Numbered from the stretch's first letter, positions 7,431-16,397 are shown. The stretch is 38,038 nt of DNA from an uncultured Verrucomicrobiota bacterium (GCA_946482165.1 CAMLQS010000007.1:1-38038), one strand, 5' to 3'. The notes: generated by a model not told the origin, from the letters alone. Numbers and translations are program-made.

Positions 7431-9950
7431 ATGTCCACGCCGCCGGCCCACGCGCACCCGACGCTTCCCAAGCTCCACCCTGCGCAACGGCGCACTCTCC
7501 GCCCTCGCCTTCGCCTTTCAATCCGAGATGCGTCCGTAACCGATCTCTCGCATCCGGACGACGCCTCCGGCCGCAGCGCGCATCACTTTTGGAAGCTTGA
7601 GCCCAACCCGCTGGTGATCACGGCCCCCGAGTGGGCGCCCTTGGAAGCGGGTCTTCGCCAACGCGCCCGGCTAGTCAACGCCCTCCTCGTAGACCTCTAC
7701 CATGGACAGCAGGCCCTTCGCGCCGGGATTTTGCCGCCCGAAGCCGTGCTCTCGGATCCATTTTACCGACGCCCCGCGCTCGGGCTCGAACCGCAGCGGG
7801 CAAATCCCGCCATGCTGCTCCGCTTCGACTTGGTCCGCACGGCCGAGGGCTGGCGCTGCGTGCAGACCCGCGCCAATACCCCGATCGGCTTGAGCTATGC
7901 CGTGCAGAACCGTCGCCTCATGACCCAGGAGGCCGCCGAATTCTACCAAGCGCTTCCGGACTACCACAGCGTCATTAATTTTCCCCTACAGCTCCTCGCC
8001 GCGCTTCGAAACCTCGCTCCGCGGGACCGGGAATCGCCCTCGATAGTCGTTCTCACGGCCGGCCCGGGGGACGCGTTTTACTCGGAGCACAGTTTTCTCG
8101 CGCGGAAAATGGGACTTCCTCTCGCGCGCGGCGACGACCTCCTCGTCCTCGACAACACCGTCTACTTCAAAACGGTCTCCGGCCTGGAACGCGTGGATGT
8201 CATCTACCGGCGCCTGAACGACACCCACATCGACCCGGTCGTTTTCTCCACCGACCGCGAAACGGCGGGCATCCCCGGGTTGCTCCAATCTATCCGGGCC
8301 GGGCGGGTCGCCGTCGCGAACTCCATCGGCACCGGACTCGCGGAAAGCCTCGTCATCGAAGCCTACCTCCCCCGCCTGGCCCGTTTTTATCTCGGCGAAA
8401 AACTGTTGCTGCCCGCACCGGAAAACTACGCCTGCGGCGATCCGGATCGCCTGGAGCAGATCCTCGATCAGCACGACCGCTTCGTCATCCGTCCCGCGCA
8501 CGAATCGCCGGACAACTACACCGTCGCTCGTCCAGCCTACCATCGGCCTTTGCTCACTCCCCGCGGGCTGGACAAGGTCGTGCGCGAGAATCCGCACGGC
8601 TTCGTCGCGCGAATCGAACCGAGGGCGCTCACTTCGGAAGGCAGACGGCCGACACGCGAATCCCCGCCGTTTTGCCTCAGCGCCTTCGTGCTCGCCGACG
8701 GCAAACAACACGACGTGTTTCCCGGCGGTCTCGTGCGAATCGGCTCCGCGACGCCGCCCGTCGGGTCGGTCGGCGACAGCACGGACGCACTGGTTCTTCG
8801 CGGCCTCCACAATTCGGGAGGCGTGGCCGATCTGGAAAATTCCACCCCCGGCCAGGCCCCCGCCCCGCCCCGGCTTGGCTCCCGCGCCGCCGAAAACCTC
8901 TTCTGGCTCGGCCGCTACCTCGAACGCGCGGAAGCCACCGCCCGCATGCTCGCGATCCTCGACGATGTGGCGCTGGAGGAGATCCCAGCCCGCGATCGCA
9001 AACACTGGCTGCCCGTGTGGCGCGGCATACTCGAGGCGACCGGCCACGCCGGCAACCAGCGGCTAAACGCCCGGACGCGCCCGCACCAGACGATGGGCGC
9101 GGATTTCGCCTGGAGGCTGACTCTCGATCCCGACGCAAACGGTTCGCTGGCGGCGACGATCAATTCGGTCCTCTACAACGCCGGCCAACTTCGCGACACC
9201 CTTTCGCCGGAGGCTTGGCGAATCCTGGCTCGTTTGCGCGACCGCTTCGACGCGCTTAGGCACAGGCACGTTCCCACCGCGGGGCCGCTTGGAGAAAAAA
9301 CGCGGCAGACCCTCGCCACCGAAGCCGGACAGGTCGCGCTTGAGCAAATCCCCGCCTTCCACGCCACGGCGGACCACTCCATGCTCCATGACGCCTCGTG
9401 GCATTTTCTGCGGCTTGGCGGATACCTGGAGCGGGCGATCATGAGCTGCAGCGCCCTGCGCCATGTGCTCGGGGCTCACGCGCGCACAGGCGAGCGACGC
9501 GGGGCCGCGGTTCGCAACAACCCCGAACTCTCCGCCCTTCTCCGCATGCTCGGGTCCCAGGACTCCTACCGGCGCCTCTACCAGTCGCGCAGCCACCCGC
9601 ACTACGTGGCGGAGTTTTTCCTCCGACAACCCGAGGCTCCGCACGGCCTGTTTCATCTCGCGCGCGGCTTGAAAGAGCACCTCGTCGCGATCCGCCGTGA
9701 AAGCGACGCCGCGCCGTCGGCAAACTCGCCCGAAAACGTCGCCCAATCGCTCTTGGACTTCCTGGAGCAACTCCGTCCGGGCGATCACTTTTCCCGGCAA
9801 TCGGACTCCTTGCCGCCGCTGGATAAGCGCCTGGCGGAGCTTTTGGACCGGCTCTACGGCGTGCATCCGGTCTTGAGCGACCACTATTTCAGCCACCAAG
9901 CGCGAATCACGCCGGGGCAATACTCCGGGCAGGCGTCCGCAACTCCCTAA
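7431..9950 (+). CDS. circularly permuted ATP-grasp / alpha-E fusion protein
   Basis: This 839-residue protein has two halves. Residues about 45-460 match the circularly permuted ATP-grasp type 2 family (COG2308-like): ITAPEWAPLEAGLRQRARL, the LVDLY segment, and the FPGGLVRI segment near the end. Residues about 480-820 match the alpha-E family (COG2307, DUF403): SRAAENLFWLGRYLERAEA, later HASWHFLRLGGYLERA-like and LHDASWHFL segments. The two are usually adjacent genes and are linked to a transglutaminase-like protease in a proposed but unproven peptide-ligase system. Here they are fused and no transglutaminase is nearby. The glycine-rich ATP-binding loop expected after the beta strand at FVIRPA is not recognisable (ESPDNYTV instead) and its Lys is Arg. 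Function is unknown. Confidence 0.85.
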   Translation: MSTPPAHAHPTLPKLHPAQRRTLRPRLRLSIRDASVTDLSHPDDASGRSAHHFWKLEPNPLVITAPEWAPLEAGLRQRARLVNALLVDLYHGQQALRAGILPPEAVLSDPFYRRPALGLEPQRANPAMLLRFDLVRTAEGWRCVQTRANTPIGLSYAVQNRRLMTQEAAEFYQALPDYHSVINFPLQLLAALRNLAPRDRESPSIVVLTAGPGDAFYSEHSFLARKMGLPLARGDDLLVLDNTVYFKTVSGLERVDVIYRRLNDTHIDPVVFSTDRETAGIPGLLQSIRAGRVAVANSIGTGLAESLVIEAYLPRLARFYLGEKLLLPAPENYACGDPDRLEQILDQHDRFVIRPAHESPDNYTVARPAYHRPLLTPRGLDKVVRENPHGFVARIEPRALTSEGRRPTRESPPFCLSAFVLADGKQHDVFPGGLVRIGSATPPVGSVGDSTDALVLRGLHNSGGVADLENSTPGQAPAPPRLGSRAAENLFWLGRYLERAEATARMLAILDDVALEEIPARDRKHWLPVWRGILEATGHAGNQRLNARTRPHQTMGADFAWRLTLDPDANGSLAATINSVLYNAGQLRDTLSPEAWRILARLRDRFDALRHRHVPTAGPLGEKTRQTLATEAGQVALEQIPAFHATADHSMLHDASWHFLRLGGYLERAIMSCSALRHVLGAHARTGERRGAAVRNNPELSALLRMLGSQDSYRRLYQSRSHPHYVAEFFLRQPEAPHGLFHLARGLKEHLVAIRRESDAAPSANSPENVAQSLLDFLEQLRPGDHFSRQSDSLPPLDKRLAELLDRLYGVHPVLSDHYFSHQARITPGQYSGQASATP

Positions 9951-10028
9951 GTCCCGATCCGCAGGCAACTCGCCTAATCGCAAACTCAAAGTCCCCCCGC
10001 CCGCCCACTGGCACTCGCGGAAACCCTA

Positions 10029-10034
10029 TTGACA
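10029..10034 (+). promoter_or_regulatory. candidate -35 element upstream of rpmH
   Basis: A perfect TTGACA followed by CCGC lies 50 nt before the rpmH ATG and resembles the element before rpsR. No convincing -10 is seen, so this is a weak call. Confidence 0.35.
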
Positions 10035-10084
10035 CCGCGATTCCCGACAGGCACTTCCGTCAACTCTTAAACAAGTAACACACC

Positions 10085-10222
10085 ATGCAACCCACCTTCC
10101 GCCCGCACAAAAAGAAACGCGCTCGCAAGATCGGCTTCCGCGCCCGCAACGCCACCAAGGGCGGCCGCAAAGTCCTCGCCGCCCGTCGTGCGAAGGGCCG
10201 CAAGCGCCTCACCGTCGTCTAA
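10085..10222 (+). CDS. rpmH: 50S ribosomal protein bL34
   Basis: This 45-residue, very basic protein begins [19 protein letters not shown] and continues through [20 protein letters not shown], which is the complete L34 signature. It heads the widely conserved block rpmH-rnpA-yidD-yidC that often lies beside the replication origin; dnaA is not in this window. The ATG is preceded by AACACACC with no Shine-Dalgarno. The stop lies about 40 nt before the preferred rnpA start. Confidence 0.97.
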   Translation: MQPTFRPHKKKRARKIGFRARNATKGGRKVLAARRAKGRKRLTVV

Positions 10223-10263
10223 GCCCCGTGCCGGGCCAGTCCCGGCTTTTCGGCCTCGACGCC

Positions 10264-10719
10264 ATGCGCTTTCGCGCCGACCTACACCTGCGTCGGGCGT
10301 CTGATTTCAACCACGTCCGCACCCAAGGGCGCCGCTTCGATTGCGGCGCCTTTGTGCTTTATTACGCTCCGAGGGCGCCCGCTCCCAAGCTCGCGGCCGC
10401 CTCCGCTCCCGCCGCCGAAGCGACGACAACGCCGGGATGCGTCGGGGCCAGTGAGGCGAACGAGAGTGTTGCGGTCGCACCGGCTCCGACCGCGAGGGCC
10501 GGCTTCGTCGCTTCACGGTCCGCCGTCGGCAACGCCGTCGCCCGAACCCGGGCGAAACGAAGACTCCGCGAACGATTCCGCGCCCATCAACTCGCCTTTC
10601 CGGCCGGCATGGACCTCGTGTTCGTGGCTCGGCGCTCCCTCAATGGGCTTGAACCGACCGCTCTGGACCAAAGATTTCTCGATCTTTGCCAGAAACTCTT
10701 CTCGCGCCGTGCCTCTTGA
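10264..10719 (+). CDS. rnpA: ribonuclease P protein component
   Basis: RnpA assists the RNase P RNA in maturing tRNA 5' ends. From Met 10264 the protein is 151 residues: [22 protein letters not shown] is the typical N-terminal strand and helix, and [19 protein letters not shown] is the RNA-binding motif. In that motif the usual Arg-Asn-Arg is Arg-Thr-Arg. Between the two parts is an Ala/Pro-rich, low-complexity insert of roughly 30 residues absent from typical 110-130-residue homologues. A GTG at 10228 would extend the N-terminus by 12 residues; I prefer 10264 because the family begins there. The 3' end overlaps yidD. Confidence 0.9.
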   Translation: MRFRADLHLRRASDFNHVRTQGRRFDCGAFVLYYAPRAPAPKLAAASAPAAEATTTPGCVGASEANESVAVAPAPTARAGFVASRSAVGNAVARTRAKRRLRERFRAHQLAFPAGMDLVFVARRSLNGLEPTALDQRFLDLCQKLFSRRAS

Positions 10720-11014
10720 GCTCTCCAGCCATTCGCCTTCGCCCCCGGCCTCTTCGCCGGGACTGATCGCGCGCGCCCTCATGGCCGGTATCCGCGGCTA
10801 CCAAGTCGCGATTTCCCCCGCGCTCCACTCGCTCGCCGGCCCCGGCTGCGGATGCCGCTTCACTCCCTCGTGCTCGCATTACGCCATCGAGGCGCTCGCC
10901 CTTCACGGCCCCCTCCGAGGCGCCACGCTCGCTACTCGCCGACTGCTTCGCTGCCACCCGTGGGGCTCGAACGGCGCGGACCCCGTTCCCCCGCGCCAGG
11001 CGACCGCCAGCTAA
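10709..11014 (+). CDS. yidD: membrane protein insertion efficiency factor YidD
   Basis: This small protein of about 101 residues associates with the inner membrane through an N-terminal amphipathic helix and helps the YidC/Sec insertion process. It shows [10 protein letters not shown], then [17 protein letters not shown] with the conserved Cys residues, [12 protein letters not shown] and DPVPP. I chose the GTG at 10709, which overlaps the rnpA stop by 11 nt; an ATG at 10781 would leave the protein without its leading helix. The long upstream open frame inside rnpA is a shadow. Confidence 0.88.
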   Translation: MPLELSSHSPSPPASSPGLIARALMAGIRGYQVAISPALHSLAGPGCGCRFTPSCSHYAIEALALHGPLRGATLATRRLLRCHPWGSNGADPVPPRQATAS

Positions 11015-11047
11015 ACCACGCTAATCACTCCCGGCTCACTTTACTCA

Positions 11048-12871
11048 ATGGATAAGAAGAATCTCACCCTCGGCATCGTCTTCATCGTAGCCGCGATCGC
11101 GACTCTGGTCATCGGCTCGCGGATGCAGCCGCCTCCGGCGCCCGCTCCCGCTCCCGTCGTCGCGCCCGCCGCCGCGACCGGCGCTTCGAGCACCCCCGGC
11201 CCGGAAAGCCCCACGCTCTCCCCCAGCCCCGTCGCGGCGCCCAACGCCGCTTTCGCCGCTCTCAGCGAAGCCCGCGCCGACGCCGAGACCACGCTGCTTT
11301 CCAACGAGTTCGTCACCGTTCGCTTCACCGACTTCGGCGGCGCCATCCAAGACGTCGCGTTTAAAAAATACCCCGCCGTCCAAGGCTCGCCCGAATCCTT
11401 CGTTTTCAACCAACGCCACGCCGCGCCCATCCTCGCCTTGGGTGAGCTCAAGGGCCTTGGCCAGGAAACCCGCTTCCAGCGCGTCTCCGCCACGAACCGC
11501 GAAGTGATCTACAAGGCCGTCTTCGAAAACCGGCTCGAGGTCACCCGCCGCTACTCCCTCGCCGATCCCGCCGATGCGACTGCCGAGCCTTATCGCATCC
11601 GCCACGAGACCACGATTCGCAACCTTTCCGACGCCACCACGCCCCTGCCCCGTCTCGTCCTCGAACTCGGCACCAGCGCCCTCGTCGGCCCCTCCGACAC
11701 CGGTCTCTACCTCAACGCCGCCACCTACGACGGCGACGACGCCGAGGTCACCGACCGCGGCGCCTTCGACCCCGGCTTTCTCTCCAAATTCGGCGCCGGC
11801 GACCCCACGCCAAAATCCATCCTCGAACGCTCCGGCCCCATCGTCTGGGCCGCCGTGAAAAACCAGTTTTTCGCCAGCATCTACACCCCCGACCAGCCCG
11901 GCCAATCCGTCGCCATTCGCCGCGTCGAGCTCCCGCCCCCCGCCGGCAGCGCCCGCACGGACACCGGCATCACCGCCGCCGCCCGCTTCGAGCTCCCGGC
12001 CCTCGCCCCCGGCGGCACCGTTGTCCACAGCGGCCGTCTCTACGTCGGCCCCAAGGAATATGCCCGTCTCGCCCGTTCCGAAGAGTTCAAGAACTCCGAG
12101 GACAAGGTCATGCAGTTCGACCGCTACTTCTTCAACCGCATCTTTCTTTCCGGAGTCTTCGCCCCGCTGCTGAACAAGTTCATGGTCTGGACCCACTCCC
12201 TCGTCGGCAACTGGGGTCTGGCCATCGTCCTCATGACCGTCGGGCTGAAGCTCATCACCCTGCCGCTCACCCTCGCCGCATCCAAGTCCGCCAAGCGCAT
12301 GGCCAAGCTCTCCGAGCCCATGAAGGCCCTCCGCGAGAAGTATAAGGACAATCCCCGCAAGCAGCAGGAGGCCACCATGGCCCTCTTCAAGGAACACAAG
12401 GTCAACCCCGCCGGCGGCTGTCTCCCGATCCTGCTCACGATCCCCCTCTTCGTCGGCTTCTTCGCCATGCTGCAAGGCACCGCCGAGCTCCGCTTCCAAA
12501 ATTTCCTCTGGGTCCACGATCTCTCCGCCCCCGACACCGTCTGGCACGTCCCCGGTCTCGGCCTGCCGTTGAATATCATGCCCCTCCTCATGGGCGCGAC
12601 GATGATCTTCCAGATGCGCCTCACCCCCACGCCGACCACGATGGAAGGCCCGCAGGCGACCATGATGAAGATCATGCCCTGGATTTTCACCCTCTTCTGC
12701 TACAACTTCGCCGCCGCCCTCGCCCTCTACTCCACGATCAACGGCCTCTTCACCATCGTGCAGCAGATCCTCGTGAACAAATACTCGAAGGACACGCCCG
12801 TCGGCATCTCCCCCGCCTCGATCGCCGCCCGCACCGGCAAGTCGCTAAAGAACGTCACCCCGAAAAAGTAG
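11048..12871 (+). CDS. yidC: membrane protein insertase YidC
   Basis: This 607-residue Oxa1/YidC insertase places membrane proteins in the inner membrane alone or with SecYEG. An N-terminal membrane helix (about 6-22) and a Pro/Ala-rich linker lead to a periplasmic beta-sandwich domain (about 75-345). The conserved insertase core follows, with KFMVWTHSLVGNWGLAIVLMTV-type helices, the cytoplasmic coiled hairpin containing AKLSEPMKALREKYKDNP, and GGCLPILLTIPLFVGFF. The C-terminus is basic (VTPKK). It closes the rpmH-rnpA-yidD-yidC block, starting 33 nt after yidD. Confidence 0.97.
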   Translation: MDKKNLTLGIVFIVAAIATLVIGSRMQPPPAPAPAPVVAPAAATGASSTPGPESPTLSPSPVAAPNAAFAALSEARADAETTLLSNEFVTVRFTDFGGAIQDVAFKKYPAVQGSPESFVFNQRHAAPILALGELKGLGQETRFQRVSATNREVIYKAVFENRLEVTRRYSLADPADATAEPYRIRHETTIRNLSDATTPLPRLVLELGTSALVGPSDTGLYLNAATYDGDDAEVTDRGAFDPGFLSKFGAGDPTPKSILERSGPIVWAAVKNQFFASIYTPDQPGQSVAIRRVELPPPAGSARTDTGITAAARFELPALAPGGTVVHSGRLYVGPKEYARLARSEEFKNSEDKVMQFDRYFFNRIFLSGVFAPLLNKFMVWTHSLVGNWGLAIVLMTVGLKLITLPLTLAASKSAKRMAKLSEPMKALREKYKDNPRKQQEATMALFKEHKVNPAGGCLPILLTIPLFVGFFAMLQGTAELRFQNFLWVHDLSAPDTVWHVPGLGLPLNIMPLLMGATMIFQMRLTPTPTTMEGPQATMMKIMPWIFTLFCYNFAAALALYSTINGLFTIVQQILVNKYSKDTPVGISPASIAARTGKSLKNVTPKK

Positions 12872-12909
12872 CCGCCCTGCGGCTTTGCACCGCCCCCCTT
12901 GTCCCCGCC

Positions 12910-13632
12910 ATGGCCGGCCACAACAAATGGTCCAAGGTTAAGCGTCAGAAAGCCGTCACCGACTCCCGCAAGGGCAAGGTGTTCTCCCGCCTCTCGCGCG
13001 ACATCACCCTCGCCGCGAGGGCCGGCGGCGGCGACCCGGAGGGCAACGCCCGCCTCCGCACCCTCCTCCTCAAGGCCCGCGAGGCCAACATGCCCGCCGA
13101 GAACGTCGACCGCGCCGTCAAAAAAGGCACGGGCGAGCTGCCCGGTGTCACGTATGAGGAATTGACCTACGAAGGCTACGGTCCCGGCGGCGTCGCCTTT
13201 GTCGTCCAAGTCACGACCGACAACAAAAACCGTGCCGCGTCCGAGGTCCGCTCGCTCTTCACCAAGCATGGGGGCAACCTCGCCGGCAGCGGCGCCGTGA
13301 TGTTCCAGTTCCTCCACTGCGGCCAGATCCTCGTCGCGCGCGACGCGCTCGCCGAAGACCGGCTCATGGAAATCGGTCTCGAGGCCGGCGCCGACGACAT
13401 CCTTTCCAGCGACGAGGGCTACGAACTGCGCTGCGACATACACGCCTTCGACCGCGTGCTGCACGCCCTTGAAAAGGCCGGCGTCCGCTCGGAGTCCGCC
13501 GAAATCGCCTACGTGCCCACCAGCACGATTCCCGTCTCCGCCGCCCAAGCCGAGCAGATCGCCGCTCTCCACGACACCCTCGAAAGTCTCGACGACGTCC
13601 AGCACGTCTTCAGCAACGAGCAGCCCGCCTGA
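12910..13632 (+). CDS. YebC/PmpR family protein
   Basis: This 240-residue protein starts MAGHNKWSKVKRQKAVTD, the family hallmark, followed by RGK-like and REI-like motifs, ARAGGGDPEGNARLR, NMPAENVDRAVKKGTG, YEGYGPGGVAFVV, TDNKNRAASEVR and GGNLAGSGAV. Family members are described as DNA-binding regulators, and recently as factors that relieve ribosome stalling, so the role here stays open. The gene is 38 nt downstream of yidC. A 7-nt repeat array (13674-13704) follows it. Confidence 0.95.
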   Translation: MAGHNKWSKVKRQKAVTDSRKGKVFSRLSRDITLAARAGGGDPEGNARLRTLLLKAREANMPAENVDRAVKKGTGELPGVTYEELTYEGYGPGGVAFVVQVTTDNKNRAASEVRSLFTKHGGNLAGSGAVMFQFLHCGQILVARDALAEDRLMEIGLEAGADDILSSDEGYELRCDIHAFDRVLHALEKAGVRSESAEIAYVPTSTIPVSAAQAEQIAALHDTLESLDDVQHVFSNEQPA

Positions 13633-13673
13633 CCAAAGCGGCGCCGACTCGACCGCTCCGCGACCCCGGTCCC

Positions 13674-13704
13674 ATTGGTCATTGGACATTGGTCATTGGA
13701 CATT
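13674..13704 (+). repeat. ATTGGTC/ATTGGAC heptanucleotide array, intergenic copy
   Basis: Four 7-nt units alternate ATTGGTC, ATTGGAC, ATTGGTC, ATTGGAC and end in ATT. Bases 13674-13699 (26 nt) match exactly the reverse complement of 36643-36668. The array lies between the YebC gene and nadC, ending 14 nt before the nadC ATG. Confidence 0.95.
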
Positions 13705-13718
13705 CTCATCCTCTTCCC

Positions 13719-14648
13719 ATGCCGCCTGCCGCCGCGAATCTTGATCGCCTGCTTCTTCGCCTTACTTGGGACGACCTCGACCGGGCCTACCTGCGCCGCC
13801 TCGTCGAACTCGCGCGCGACGAGGATCTCGAAGGCGCCGGCCTGCTGAAGAAACCCTCCCGCACCGGCGATCGCTCCACCGCCGCTCTCGCCACCACGCC
13901 CCGCCTGGGCCGCGCCCACTTGGTCGCCCGCACCCCCCTCGTCGTCTGCGGGCTTCCGCTGCTGTCGCTTATCCTCTCCGTCTACGGCACGCGCGCCTCC
14001 GTTCAGCCGCGCCTGCGCGACGGCCGCCGCGCCGAGCCAGGCGACATCCTCGCCACGCTCGAAGGCGACCCGCGCGTGCTCCTCGCCGCCGAACGCGTGC
14101 TCCTCAATTTTCTGCAACGCCTTTCCGGCATTGCCACCACCGCCGCCGCCCACGTCGCCGCCCTCGGCTCCGGCCGCACGCGCCTCCTCGACACTCGGAA
14201 AACCACCCCCGGCTACCGGATGCTCGAGAAATACGCCGCCGCCTGCGGCGGCGCCTGGAATCACCGCCTCGGTCTCTTCGACCGAGTAATGCTGAAGGAC
14301 AACCACCTCGCCCTTCTCGGCTCCGCCGACGATCTCGCCGCCGCCGTCGCCCGCGCGAAAAAAGCCGCTCCCGACCTTGCCGTCGAAGTGGAGGTCGACC
14401 GGCTCGATCAGATCCCCCCCGTCCTCGCGGCCGGAGCCGACGTCATCCTCCTCGACAACTTCCCGCCCGCGAAAATCAAAAAGGCGCTCGCCGTGATCCG
14501 CGGGCGCGCCTTCACCGAGGCCAGCGGCGGCATCACGATCAAGAGCCTGCCCCGCTACGCCGGGCTCGGGCTCGACTTTGTCTCCACCGGCGCCCTCGTC
14601 CACAAATCCGTCTGGGCCGACATCGGCCTCGACTGGCGGCAAAGCTGA
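13719..14648 (+). CDS. nadC: nicotinate-nucleotide diphosphorylase (carboxylating)
   Basis: The enzyme converts quinolinate and PRPP to nicotinate mononucleotide in de novo NAD synthesis. From ATG 13719 it is 309 residues. Motifs include LQRLSGIATTAA, LDTRKTTPGYRMLEKYA, GGAWNHRLGLFDRVMLKDNH (substrate and PRPP binding), VEVEVD, DVILLDNF and the ASGGI near the C-terminus. A longer frame starting at 13689 begins inside the heptanucleotide array and adds 10 residues (VIGHSH-type) that are not family-like, so I reject that start. It lies between the YebC and BirA genes on the same strand. Confidence 0.95.
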   Translation: MPPAAANLDRLLLRLTWDDLDRAYLRRLVELARDEDLEGAGLLKKPSRTGDRSTAALATTPRLGRAHLVARTPLVVCGLPLLSLILSVYGTRASVQPRLRDGRRAEPGDILATLEGDPRVLLAAERVLLNFLQRLSGIATTAAAHVAALGSGRTRLLDTRKTTPGYRMLEKYAAACGGAWNHRLGLFDRVMLKDNHLALLGSADDLAAAVARAKKAAPDLAVEVEVDRLDQIPPVLAAGADVILLDNFPPAKIKKALAVIRGRAFTEASGGITIKSLPRYAGLGLDFVSTGALVHKSVWADIGLDWRQS

Positions 14649-14748
14649 GCAAATAGCCAAGGAGCCCCGCCCGCGCGCTTCTTGGGTGAAACACGCCCAA
14701 ACGTGCTGACCGGTGGACTTTGACGGCGCTTTGCTTCTTATCCCTGTC

Positions 14749-15747
14749 GTGCCCCCCCACCGCTCAGAAATCCTCATTCTCCAAGCGCTCCTTGAAGCCG
14801 GCGAAGACGGCTACGTTTCCGGCGCCGGACTCGCCAAGACGCTCGGAGTGAGCCGCGTGGCCGTCTGGCAGCACCTCGAAAAACTCCGCGAACAAGGCAT
14901 CGACGTCCTCAGCCGGCGCGCGCGCGGCTATCGCCTCGGCGCGCGGCCCGATTCGCTGCATCCCGCGCTGATCGACGCCCACCGCCGCCCGGGGCCGGAT
15001 TCGCCCGGTATTCATTTTGTAGATACCACCGGCAGCACCAACGACGAGGCCGCCCGCCTGCTCGCCGCCGGCGGGCGGGCGCCGCTCGTCGTCCTCGCCC
15101 GCCGCCAGGAAAAGGGCCGCGGCCGGCTGGGGCGCTCCTGGCACAGCGCCGTCGATGGCAATCTTTACGCCAGCTTCGCCTTCCGGCCGCGCGTATCCCC
15201 CGCGCGCATGCAGACCTTCACGCTCTGGATGGGCGTCAACGTCTGCGCCCTCGTCGCCTCCTTCTGCCGCGTCACGCCCGGCCTCAAATGGCCCAACGAC
15301 CTCCTCTTCGACGGCCGCAAAGCCGGCGGCATGCTCACCGAGGCCCGCATGGACGCCGACCTCATCCACGACCTCGTCTTCGGCCTGGGCCTCAATCTCC
15401 GTCCGCCGGCCGGAGGCTGGCCCGCCGAGATCGCCCACCGCGCCACCGCGATCTCCGAACACACCACCGTTCCCCTCGACCCCAACAAATTCGCCGCCGC
15501 GCTCATCACTCGTGTGCTCGACGCCTACGAACGGTTCATAGACGGCAGCTACCAGAACGGCTTCGCCGACCTCTGGCACCGCTTCGACGTGCTCAAAAAC
15601 CGTTCGGTCACCCTTCTCCAGGGCGACCGCGAACTTCGCGGCCAGGCCGTGGGCATCGACGACGAGGGCAGCCTTCTCCTTCGCCTCGAAGACGGTCGCA
15701 CCGACCGCTTCCGCGCCGGCGAAGTCACCTTCTCGCGCGCGCCTTGA
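14749..15747 (+). CDS. birA: biotin ligase / biotin operon repressor BirA
   Basis: The protein attaches biotin to carboxylase carrier proteins and may repress biotin genes. An N-terminal winged helix (about 5-60, GLAKTLGVSRVAVWQHLEKL) precedes the ligase domain with GSTNDEA, KGRGRLGRSWHS (biotinyl-AMP loop), LKWPNDLLF and KAGGMLTEARM, and a small C-terminal BPL_C domain (from about 285). Having the HTH makes it the bifunctional class. I chose the GTG at 14749, giving about 332 residues; a GTG at 14713 would add 12 residues. No biotin operator is obvious in the upstream 100 nt. Confidence 0.92.
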   Translation: MPPHRSEILILQALLEAGEDGYVSGAGLAKTLGVSRVAVWQHLEKLREQGIDVLSRRARGYRLGARPDSLHPALIDAHRRPGPDSPGIHFVDTTGSTNDEAARLLAAGGRAPLVVLARRQEKGRGRLGRSWHSAVDGNLYASFAFRPRVSPARMQTFTLWMGVNVCALVASFCRVTPGLKWPNDLLFDGRKAGGMLTEARMDADLIHDLVFGLGLNLRPPAGGWPAEIAHRATAISEHTTVPLDPNKFAAALITRVLDAYERFIDGSYQNGFADLWHRFDVLKNRSVTLLQGDRELRGQAVGIDDEGSLLLRLEDGRTDRFRAGEVTFSRAP

Positions 15748-15875
15748 TCCCGTGGGGTTCGAAGTAGGACCGGACCGCTGGGCCCGCCGACGAGTTCACA
15801 CGAGCAACGATCACCGCTCAGACGCGGCGCGCCCTACCGTAAGATAAGAAGTGGAGTATCCCCGCCCCACTCCGC

Positions 15876-16355
15876 TCACTCCATCATCATCATGCCTTCG
15901 CCGGAGCTCATCTCGGGCGTCGCCTCCGCGGCCTTCTCCTTCTCCTTCTCCTTCTCCTTCTCCTTCTCCTTCTCCTCGCGCTCCCGCTCGGCCTTCGCCT
16001 TCGCAACGCGCTCCTTCATTTTCTCCGCCTCCTTTTCGGAACGCTCCTTCTGCCAGCCCAGCTTGGCGGAAACTCGCTCCTCCTCGCTAAGCTTGCCGTC
16101 CTTGTTCGTGTCATACTTTTCGAGCATGGCCAAACGGTCGGCCCACTCTTTCTCGCGACGGGTTGCCAAATCGGACTGCCACTTGGCCCGCTCGGCCTCG
16201 TCAAGGGCGCCGTTCTTGTTTTTGTCGTAGCGCTTCAACACGCTCGGCGGCACAGGATCGGCGGGCTTGGGCTGCTCCTCGGCCCCGAAAGAGGCGCCGA
16301 CGGCGACCACGAACGAAACCAAGGCGAGGCGGATCCAAGGGGCGAAAACCTTCAT
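15876..16355 (-). CDS. secreted EF-hand protein with a Glu-Lys repeat
   Basis: This 159-residue protein has a signal peptide (1-24) and two canonical EF-hand loops: residues 44-55 (DKNKNGALDEAE) and 82-93 (DTNKDGKLSEEE). A charged helix with a run of Glu-Lys dipeptides (about 127-142) comes from a perfect hexanucleotide repeat, and the tail ends in four Met and a Glu. It probably binds calcium outside the cytoplasm. It lies 42 nt downstream of the M16 peptidase on the same strand and may be co-transcribed with it. No specific family name can be given. Confidence 0.85.
   Translation of the reverse strand: MKVFAPWIRLALVSFVVAVGASFGAEEQPKPADPVPPSVLKRYDKNKNGALDEAERAKWQSDLATRREKEWADRLAMLEKYDTNKDGKLSEEERVSAKLGWQKERSEKEAEKMKERVAKAKAEREREEKEKEKEKEKEKEKAAEATPEMSSGEGMMMME
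15934..15975 (-). repeat. hexanucleotide tandem repeat, 7 copies
   Basis: Seven perfect copies of TTCTCC on the + strand encode alternating Glu-Lys in the EF-hand protein. Six-nt changes preserve the frame, so length variation would only lengthen or shorten the charged helix. Confidence 0.95.
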
Positions 16356-16397
16356 GAGATCTGATGGGGCTGGGGACGCGCCGAAACTGGCGAAGTT

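Noticed and set aside
13689..13718. Earlier nadC start inside the heptanucleotide array
   Set aside because: It would add 10 repeat-encoded residues not seen in the family; ATG 13719 suits the NadC N-terminus.
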